A DNA stretch of 64,000 nucleotides from an uncultured bacterium (GTDB lineage Bacteria; Verrucomicrobiota; Kiritimatiellia; RFP12; UBA1067), in the NCBI GenBank assembly GCA_902779075.1, contig CACZAK010000006.1, positions 5,800 to 69,799 on the forward strand, in the 5' to 3' direction. Positions 58,795-64,000 of the stretch are shown here, one piece after another (within the stretch, counting starts at the first letter, position 1; every line of letters starts with the position of its first letter). Under the pieces are notes generated by a model, which had not been told where the DNA came from, did no database searches, and was given only the letters and a program-made list of their open reading frames with translations. The position numbers were made by a program, and so were the translations under genes.

Positions 58795-60693
58795 TTACAC
58801 CTCTTCGTTCAACAGGCACTCGCCACCGTGGAAGACGAGGACGAGGCGGTGGAGCGCAACGGGCGGGACGCCCGTTGTCCCAGTTGCGGGCGAGACGCCC
58901 GCCACCCCGACATCGGGCGAGACGCCCGCCACCCCGACATCTGGCGAGACGCCCGCCACCCCGACATCGGGCGAGACGCCCGCCACCCCGACATCGGGCG
59001 AGACGCCCGCCACCCCGATATGCCACTCGGCGATAAGCGCTGGATCTGCGGAATACTTGTCGAGCTGTTGCGTGGCGTCCGCCTTGATCTTCTCAAGCTG
59101 CTCCGGCGTGGGAGCGGGGTCGCCGACCTTCACGTATTTCATCTCGATGAGCGCGGCATGGGCGATCTCGGGCCAGCGGGAAAGCTGCGGCGCAAGCGCG
59201 ATGTCGTAGAAGCCTCCCCCCGACTCGCGTTCGTGCCGGACGAAGTACGGACCTCCGGCGGCGGTGAGGAGCGCGACGAGTGTGGATTGCACGACCTTCT
59301 CGCCCTCGACCGAATCGCGCACAGCGAAGTTTTCCTTCACGATTTCGGAGAGGATGCCGACGATTCCCCTCCATTCCCCCTTCTCCGCGAAGTCGCACAG
59401 CCCGTTGTTGATGTCGAACACCCGTTCGTCGATTTTGTGAACGTCTGAATAGGCCGCAGGAATCATCTTCGCGGCGAGTTCCTTCAGTGTCTCATTTGGG
59501 ATGCCGAACGTCATCTTGCCGAACTTCTCGCCCGTAATCGTCGTGATGCCGAACCAGTAGAGGAGCGAGGTGAAGTTTTCCTTTTCGGATATCTCGCGAG
59601 CCTGGAACGACTTCACGAGCCGCTCGGTGAGCTGTCCTCCTGCAAGCAGGTTCTCAAGCACGTGGAAATTGCCGTTCAAACGCCGGTCTGCCGTAACGAG
59701 ATGGCGGATCTTCGCGTAGTCGGTGCGCAGATTCTCGTCGATAAGTTCGCGCGGAAACTGCTTCGTGCGCCAAAGGTAACTGAAGAACGAAAGCACGATC
59801 GTGGTGTTTGCCACCGACGGAGCGGATGCGCTGCCGAAGCGGTAGTTGTCGTACCACCTGATCGCCGTCTCGTAGGCCTTCTCCGCGTCGAAGCCGCAAT
59901 GTGCGGCGTAGTAGTCCGTTATGGCTTGGAGATCGTCGTGGCGGAATCCCGTCAAGTCCGCAAACTCAGGGTCAAGCGAGACGTTCGTTCCGATGTTGAA
60001 TCCGCTCGTCACGTCGTCCATCGTCACGGGGGAGACGCCCGTGATGAAGAGGCGCGTCACGGGCGCCTCTGTTCCGGTCGTCATGTCCTTCAGGTTCGTG
60101 AAGAACTGTTTGAAGAATCCGTCTCCGTGGCAGAGCGCGTCGTATGCGCCCTGACCGCTTTCCGCAAGGATCGTGTTGGCGAAGTTGTCGTACTCGTCGA
60201 TCATCACGTAGAGCTTCACTCCCTTGTTCATCAGCCCCTGCGTGATGACCGCCAGCTTCGCGATGCAGCCGGACGTCGTCAGGATCTTTTCTGCGATTCC
60301 GCCGGGAAGCCTCTCGCGGTAATTCTCGGCGAACGCGTCGATGCATATCGAGGCGTACTCGTTGAAGCTGTCCTCGACCTTGCGCGCGTCCTTGCTCACC
60401 GCCGAGAAGTTGAAATACAGCACGAGGTACTTGCCGCGCTCGTCCGTCGGATTCGCCCCGATGTCCGTACCCTTGAAGAACTCGTCGAACCTGTCCGCGA
60501 ACTGGACGTCGTAGTAGGCGCGGAGAATCGAGAGGAGCAGGGACTTCCCGAACCTGCGCGGTCTGAGGAAGACCGCGTAGCGCGTTGTCTCCAGGTCGCG
60601 AATCTTCGCGGTGCGGTCAACGAACCAGGCGTTTGCTCGCCTGATTTCGGCATAGTCCGCTACGCCGTATAGTATGGGCCTTGTCTCTTCCAT
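58795..60693 (-). CDS. AAA-ATPase-like/PD-(D/E)XK nuclease-family protein (DUF1703 type)
   Basis: It has 632 residues. The AAA-ATPase-like domain starts LYGVADYAEIRRANAWFVDR, with P-loop FLRPRRFGKSLLLSILRAYY and Walker B-like YVMIDEYDNFANTI. The C-terminal PD-(D/E)XK domain has GGGFYDIALAP followed by AALIEMKYVKVGD (D..ExK). Large numbers of such genes occur in gut Bacteroidetes and PVC genomes; the role is unknown, perhaps defence or addiction. Residues ~560-605 are five GVAGVSPDV repeats plus ATGTTGVPPV, encoded by repeat DNA. The promoter ends 7 nt before the ATG; no SD, probably leaderless. Confidence 0.82.
   Translation of the reverse strand: MEETRPILYGVADYAEIRRANAWFVDRTAKIRDLETTRYAVFLRPRRFGKSLLLSILRAYYDVQFADRFDEFFKGTDIGANPTDERGKYLVLYFNFSAVSKDARKVEDSFNEYASICIDAFAENYRERLPGGIAEKILTTSGCIAKLAVITQGLMNKGVKLYVMIDEYDNFANTILAESGQGAYDALCHGDGFFKQFFTNLKDMTTGTEAPVTRLFITGVSPVTMDDVTSGFNIGTNVSLDPEFADLTGFRHDDLQAITDYYAAHCGFDAEKAYETAIRWYDNYRFGSASAPSVANTTIVLSFFSYLWRTKQFPRELIDENLRTDYAKIRHLVTADRRLNGNFHVLENLLAGGQLTERLVKSFQAREISEKENFTSLLYWFGITTITGEKFGKMTFGIPNETLKELAAKMIPAAYSDVHKIDERVFDINNGLCDFAEKGEWRGIVGILSEIVKENFAVRDSVEGEKVVQSTLVALLTAAGGPYFVRHERESGGGFYDIALAPQLSRWPEIAHAALIEMKYVKVGDPAPTPEQLEKIKADATQQLDKYSADPALIAEWHIGVAGVSPDVGVAGVSPDVGVAGVSPDVGVAGVSPDVGVAGVSPATGTTGVPPVALHRLVLVFHGGECLLNEEV
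58861..59021. repeat. 27-bp tandem array (five units) plus palindromic repeat, inside CDS
   Basis: 58861-58889 equals the repeat at 18942-18970. It runs into five 27-bp units (58887-59021), each with hairpin GGGCG-aga-CGCCC (one unit has ctggcg), followed by caccccgacat. Frame is kept, giving GVAGVSPDV on the minus strand. No spacers, so it is not CRISPR. Confidence 0.85.
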
Positions 60694-60700
60694 GCCGACA

Positions 60701-60706
60701 AGTATA
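60701..60706 (-). promoter_or_regulatory. -10 element 7 nt from the ATG (AAA-ATPase gene)
   Basis: TATACT on the minus strand, preceded by TTTGTGG, with tgtcggc (7 nt) before ATG 60693. Leaderless start is implied. Confidence 0.6.
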
Positions 60707-60732
60707 CCACAAATCGCCGCCGCCGTGTGGCG

Positions 60733-61563
60733 TTAGGCGAGGACGGCGTCGAGGATCACGTCTAGGGACGGCGCGTCAAGCTTCTCGACGGCGCCGAGGT
60801 CGACGGCCTTGGCGTATTCCGGGTCGATCGGCAGCGAGGCGACGGCGGCGATGCCGTGGCGGGACGCGAGCTCGCCAGCTCGGCTCGGACCGAAGATGCG
60901 GTGCTCCGCGCCGCAGTCGGGACAGCGGAACACGCTCATATTCTCAACGAGGCCGAGCACCGGAACGTCCATCATCCCGGCCATGCGTACGGCCTTTTCG
61001 ACGATGAGCGAGACGAGGTCCTGCGGCGAGGTCACCACCACCGCACTCGTGACGGGCAGGCTCTGGAACACGGTGAGCGGCACGTCGCCCGTCCCCGGCG
61101 GCAGGTCCACGAACATCACGTCCACGTCGCCCCACACGACGTCGCTCCAAAACTGCTTTACGGCGCCCGCGATCACGGGGCCGCGCCACACGACGGGATC
61201 GGCGGGGTTCTCCACGAGGAAGTTGAGGCTCATGAGCGCGATGCCGCTTTCGCTCCGGCACGGCAGGATGCCCTCGCCGTCTGACGTCGCCCGGTCCTTC
61301 ACACCGAAGGCGGTGGGGATAGACGGGCCCGTGATGTCCGCGTCCAGCACGGCCACCTTGAGTCCGCGTTTCTGCGCCTGTACGGCGAGCAGTTCCGTCA
61401 CAAGGCTCTTCCCCACGCCGCCCTTGCCGCTCATCACCGCGATCACACGCGCCACGTGGGACCGTGCGTTCGTCGGCGCGGCGAATCCGGCCGGTTTCTC
61501 GCCGTTGCAGCTTCCATCTTTCTTCGATGCGCAGGATGCGCAGTCATGGTTACAATCAGACAT
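60733..61563 (-). CDS. mrp: Mrp/NBP35-family iron-sulfur carrier ATPase
   Basis: Start at ATG 61563 with GAGGAGACGGAG upstream (an in-frame TTG six codons earlier lies inside this ribosome site); 276 residues. The N-terminus has a Cys cluster (MSDCNHDCASCASKKDGSCN) resembling the Nbp35 N-terminal Fe-S motif. The deviant Walker A is VMSGKGGVGKSLVTELLAVQ (residues ~43-62), switch regions are DADITGPSI and VDLPPGTGDVPLTV, and the C-terminal CxxC is in MSVFRCPDCGAEHRIFG. It assembles and delivers Fe-S clusters. An 18-bp palindrome sits over its promoter. Its 3' end is 40 nt from the leaderless AAA gene promoter. Confidence 0.9.
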   Translation of the reverse strand: MSDCNHDCASCASKKDGSCNGEKPAGFAAPTNARSHVARVIAVMSGKGGVGKSLVTELLAVQAQKRGLKVAVLDADITGPSIPTAFGVKDRATSDGEGILPCRSESGIALMSLNFLVENPADPVVWRGPVIAGAVKQFWSDVVWGDVDVMFVDLPPGTGDVPLTVFQSLPVTSAVVVTSPQDLVSLIVEKAVRMAGMMDVPVLGLVENMSVFRCPDCGAEHRIFGPSRAGELASRHGIAAVASLPIDPEYAKAVDLGAVEKLDAPSLDVILDAVLA

Positions 61564-61595
61564 CTCCGTCTCCTCTTCCAATTTACATTTCTGCC

Positions 61596-61624
61596 ATTAT
61601 AAAATCGCAATTGTTCACAATTGC
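61596..61624 (-). promoter_or_regulatory. mrp promoter with overlapping 18-bp palindrome
   Basis: TATAAT on the minus strand at 61596-61601, preceded by GATTT. GCAATTGTTCACAATTGC at 61607-61624 is a perfect 8-2-8 palindrome covering the -35 region. It fits an operator better than a terminator, because there is no T-run. It lies between mrp and the acyltransferase stop (61633). Confidence 0.6.
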
Positions 61625-61632
61625 CACAAATA

Positions 61633-62454
61633 TCATTTCTTTTCCCTCCACCGGCGGTGGGCCCAGAGGTACTGTTCGGGATATTTGCGGATCGCCTCGC
61701 CAAGGCGGTCGTTAAGAAGCTGGGTGGCGGCGGCGCGGTCGGCGTCCTTCGGGAAGCGGATTGGCGGCCCACCCACTAGGCGGTAGCGGTAGGGGGCCAC
61801 GCGGACGAAGGACCCCACCACAACGGGATAGCCCGTGCGGATCGCGAGACGCGCGGCGGACGAGAAGGTCTTGGCCGGACGCCCGAGGAACGTGAGGGGC
61901 AGGCCCTTCGACGTGTGCTGGTCCATGAGGATCGTCATCGCCGCTCGGTCATCCACCCACTTGCGCAGGATGTCGGGGGTGAAGCCGTGGTTCTTGTCGA
62001 TGATCGTCACGGGGCCGCGGAAGTGGTGGTTCTTCATCCAGTTCGCGACGAGCTTGTTGTTCATCACGCGGGCGATGGCGATCATCGGACGCGCGAACGA
62101 GAGGAGGTTCGTGGCCGCCTCCCACACGCCGTGGTGCGCGCTCACGAGGATGATGGGGGTGTCCGTCTCCTCCAGGAGCAGACGCACTGCGTCGGGATGC
62201 CCCTCCGAGACGTCCAGGTGCTCGCGCCAGTTCTCGCGCGTGATTACATGCGGAACGCGCAGGGCCTCGCAGACGTGTCCCGCGAGATGCCCCCAGCTCG
62301 CACGCGCAATGCGCAGCGCCTCCTTGGGGTCGTCGGTGATGCCCGCCTTGAGGATGTTCTCCACCGCGATGCGCTTCCTGCGCGGGAAAAGCCAGAAAAT
62401 GGCCCGCGCGAACGCGCTGCCGAAACCGTAGGCTTTTCTGTCCAGAAAATTCAT
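61633..62454 (-). CDS. LpxL/HtrB-type lysophospholipid acyltransferase
   Basis: Start at ATG 62454 (MNFLDRKAYGFGSAFARAIF), 273 residues, since the -10 ends 7 nt upstream. HtrB-type motifs are SAHHGVWEAATNLLSFAR (His-x-x-x-x-Glu catalytic pair), VMNNKLVANWMKNHHFRGPV, TILMDQHTSKGLPLTFLGRP and FSSAARLAIRTGYPVVVGSF. The family adds secondary acyl chains to lipid A, which supports a lipopolysaccharide-bearing outer membrane. Divergent from the GT4 gene at 62520, with both promoters in the 65-bp gap. Confidence 0.87.
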   Translation of the reverse strand: MNFLDRKAYGFGSAFARAIFWLFPRRKRIAVENILKAGITDDPKEALRIARASWGHLAGHVCEALRVPHVITRENWREHLDVSEGHPDAVRLLLEETDTPIILVSAHHGVWEAATNLLSFARPMIAIARVMNNKLVANWMKNHHFRGPVTIIDKNHGFTPDILRKWVDDRAAMTILMDQHTSKGLPLTFLGRPAKTFSSAARLAIRTGYPVVVGSFVRVAPYRYRLVGGPPIRFPKDADRAAATQLLNDRLGEAIRKYPEQYLWAHRRWREKK

Positions 62455-62461
62455 GGCGGGA

Positions 62462-62467
62462 AGTATA
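62462..62467 (-). promoter_or_regulatory. -10 element 7 nt from the ATG (acyltransferase gene)
   Basis: TATACT on the minus strand preceded by AAATGA, with tcccgcc (7 nt) before ATG 62454. No SD. Probably leaderless. Confidence 0.6.
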
Positions 62468-62506
62468 TCATTTCCGCCCCATCGGCGCAACCTGCTCAAA
62501 TTATGA

Positions 62507-62512
62507 TATACT
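62507..62512 (+). promoter_or_regulatory. -10 element 7 nt from the ATG (GT4 gene)
   Basis: TATACT on the plus strand preceded by TTATGA, with tttccgc (7 nt) before ATG 62520. No SD. Probably leaderless. Confidence 0.6.
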
Positions 62513-62519
62513 TTTCCGC

Positions 62520-63665
62520 ATGAAAATCTTGCAGATATTGCCTAGCCTCCAGATGGGCGGCGTGGAACGCGGAACGCTGGAGATCGCGCACGCGCTCAAA
62601 AAGGCCGGCATCCCCAATGCCGTGGCCTCCCAGGGCGGCCACATGGTCGAAGCGCTCAAGGCGATGGGCGTGCCGCACCATGCGCTTCCCCTCATGAGCA
62701 AGAACCCCTTCACCATGCGCCGCAACGCGGTGCGCCTCGCCGAACTCGTGCAGGACGAGGGATTCACCCTCATGCACGTGCGCTCGCGCGCGCCGGCGTG
62801 GAGCGTCAAGTGGGCCTCGAAGATGTGCGGCGTACCGTGGATCGCCACGTTCCACGGCGTATACGGCACGAAGCCCGCGTTCTTCAAGATTCCCTACAAC
62901 CGCGTGATGCTCAAGGGCCTCCGCACGATCTGCGTATCAGAGTACGTGCGCAAACACGTACTCGAGACATACCACCCCGACACCGCGCGCCTCGTGTGCA
63001 TCCCACGCGGGGCGGATACCGATTTCTTCCGTCCGGACGCCGTATCCCCCGAACACGCCCTAAAGAAGAAGACACAGCAGTACCGCTTCACGCCGGACAT
63101 CCCCGTGATAACCCTCCCCGGACGCCTCACCTTCTGGAAAGGACAGGAGGTGTTCCTTGAAGCGCTCATGCAGATGCGGCACAAGCGCGTGGGCGTGCTG
63201 TTCCTCGGCTCCGACCAGGGGCGTACCGAGTACTCAGACCACCTCCGTGAACTCGCCGGACAGCTCGCCGACGATACAGAAGTCGTGTTCCGCGACCACA
63301 CGCAGGAAATCCACACCGTCTACGCGCTCAGCGACATCGTGGTGAACGCCTCCTCCGCACAGCCCGAGGCGTTTGGGCGCACCATCCCCGAGGCACAGGC
63401 CATGGGACGCATCGTCGTCGCCACCGCACACGGCGGCGCATGCGAGACGATCGAAGACGGCAAGACCGGTTTCCTCGTGCCGCCCGGCGATTCCGACGCC
63501 CTCGCCGCGAAGCTCGACGAGATTCTCGACATGCCGAAGGAAAAGCTAGACGCCATCCGCGCCGCAGCCGTCGAATCCGTGCGCGCGAACTACTCCGTCG
63601 CGAAGATGTGCGCCTCCACCATCGCCCTCTACCGCGAACTGGATTCCCAGAAATCTAGTTCTTGA
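62520..63665 (+). CDS. GT4-family glycosyltransferase (LPS core type)
   Basis: It has 381 residues. The N-terminal [20 protein letters not shown], with GGVE, is the classical GT4 opening. [20 protein letters not shown] and [16 protein letters not shown] lie in the acceptor half. [48 protein letters not shown] (catalytic EX7E-like) and [20 protein letters not shown] form the donor half. This resembles core-oligosaccharide glucosyl/heptosyl transferases. It diverges from an LpxL-type acyltransferase, so both probably act on lipid A-core. Its end overlaps the convergent PFL gene by 11 bp. Confidence 0.87.
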   Translation: MKILQILPSLQMGGVERGTLEIAHALKKAGIPNAVASQGGHMVEALKAMGVPHHALPLMSKNPFTMRRNAVRLAELVQDEGFTLMHVRSRAPAWSVKWASKMCGVPWIATFHGVYGTKPAFFKIPYNRVMLKGLRTICVSEYVRKHVLETYHPDTARLVCIPRGADTDFFRPDAVSPEHALKKKTQQYRFTPDIPVITLPGRLTFWKGQEVFLEALMQMRHKRVGVLFLGSDQGRTEYSDHLRELAGQLADDTEVVFRDHTQEIHTVYALSDIVVNASSAQPEAFGRTIPEAQAMGRIVVATAHGGACETIEDGKTGFLVPPGDSDALAAKLDEILDMPKEKLDAIRAAAVESVRANYSVAKMCASTIALYRELDSQKSSS

Positions 63666-64000
63666 AACTGTGGATCGGGGCTGGGATGCGGCCCTTGCGC
63701 CCAACGAACCGCGAGCAGTCGAAGCCGTTCACCGGCATAATCGGCGCGTGGCCGAGGAGGCCGCCGAATTCTACGGACTCGCCCACGCCCTTGCCGACCA
63801 CGGGAATGATGCGCACCGCCGTCGTCTTCTGGTTGACCATGCCGATCGCCGCCTCGTCCGCGATGATGCCGGCGATGGCAGCGGCGGACGTGTCGCCGGG
63901 AACGGCGATCATGTCGAGGCCCACGGAGCAGACGCACGTCATCGCCTCGAGCTTCTCGATCGTGAGCGCGCCCGCCTCCACGGCGTCGATCATGCCCTGG
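63655..64000 (-). CDS. PFL-family (DUF711/UPF0210) protein, C-terminal part; runs off the window
   Basis: The coding frame enters at 64000 ([20 protein letters not shown]) and stops at 63655. [28 protein letters not shown]-type helix [20 protein letters not shown] and [20 protein letters not shown] are the C-terminal hallmarks of the PFL family, which has a pyruvate-formate-lyase-like fold of unknown activity. The last residues ([15 protein letters not shown]) complete it. Only the last ~115 residues are visible, and the start lies outside. Confidence 0.88.
   Translation of the reverse strand, partial: QGMIDAVEAGALTIEKLEAMTCVCSVGLDMIAVPGDTSAAAIAGIIADEAAIGMVNQKTTAVRIIPVVGKGVGESVEFGGLLGHAPIMPVNGFDCSRFVGRKGRIPAPIHSFKN

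Noticed and set aside
58887..59021. CRISPR array
   Set aside because: Units are directly adjacent 27-mers without unique spacers, stay in frame within a gene, and no cas gene is nearby.

Overview
The window is a GC-rich chromosomal segment from a Gram-negative-type bacterium, most likely a gut-associated member of the PVC superphylum close to Kiritimatiellota/Lentisphaerae. This is an inference from content: a Tat-dependent Gfo/Idh/MocA protein, a secreted heparinase-like lyase, a 3840-residue LamG/SGNH/beta-repeat surface protein, an LpxL-type acyltransferase, secreted thioredoxin modules joined to Ig-like or beta-rich domains, and many short palindromic repeats that run into coding sequence. 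No rRNA, tRNA, CRISPR array, phage or IS transposase was seen.

Layout. (1) 1-5158, minus: two large proteins of unknown family. The second has a PI3/4-kinase-like catalytic loop and is broken by an apparent frameshift. (2) 5382-9644, plus: a frameshifted TetR regulator with a palindromic operator over its promoter, then a redox/detoxification operon (Tat-type metallo-beta-lactamase-fold protein, PAS-like Cys protein, MBL-rubredoxin fusion, glutathione peroxidase, two TIGR04076-like paralogues). (3) 9655-12461, minus: an ArsR-controlled operon of ArsP/UPF0718 permease, an ArsE-ArsF-like fusion and an ArsG/CcdA-like permease, behind a near-consensus promoter. (4) 12567-13448: a gene graveyard with three truncated genes and a 172-bp MITE-like element. 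(5) 13497-16839, plus: DHH phosphoesterase, ELM1-family protein and a nucleoside-type MFS transporter. (6) 16975-20821: a membrane-anchored coiled-coil protein facing an M1 aminopeptidase. (7) 20855-34721, minus: ten secreted or membrane proteins, four with N-terminal thioredoxin-like CxxC modules, plus a PpiC isomerase, an O-antigen-ligase-like protein, a HEAT-like protein, a lipoprotein and a Cys-rich exported protein with a long structured leader.

(8) 35069-38335: a teichoic-acid/phosphocholine-like surface decoration locus, with two cytidylyltransferases and LicD on one strand and a TagF-like transferase on the other. (9) 38508-44662, minus: a tightly coupled five-gene operon of oxidoreductase, ParB-like/phytase-like membrane fusion, kinase fusion, polysaccharide deacetylase and glycosyltransferase. 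(10) 44811-56333: the giant surface protein. (11) 56913-63665: heparinase-like lyase, AAA-ATPase/PD-(D/E)XK protein, Mrp ATPase, LpxL-like acyltransferase and a GT4 glycosyltransferase. (12) 63655-64000: C-terminus of a PFL (DUF711) protein running off the end.

Cross-cutting observations. Many genes share a -10 element preceded by a T-rich TTTTG(G/C) stretch. In three genes the -10 hexamer ends exactly 7 nt before the ATG with no Shine-Dalgarno sequence, which suggests leaderless mRNAs. Several repeat families are present, including a palindrome with compensatory stem changes, a ~100-bp dispersed repeat found twice, and 9-, 27- and 8-bp tandem arrays. Regions 7 and 9 are the best candidates for undescribed systems.
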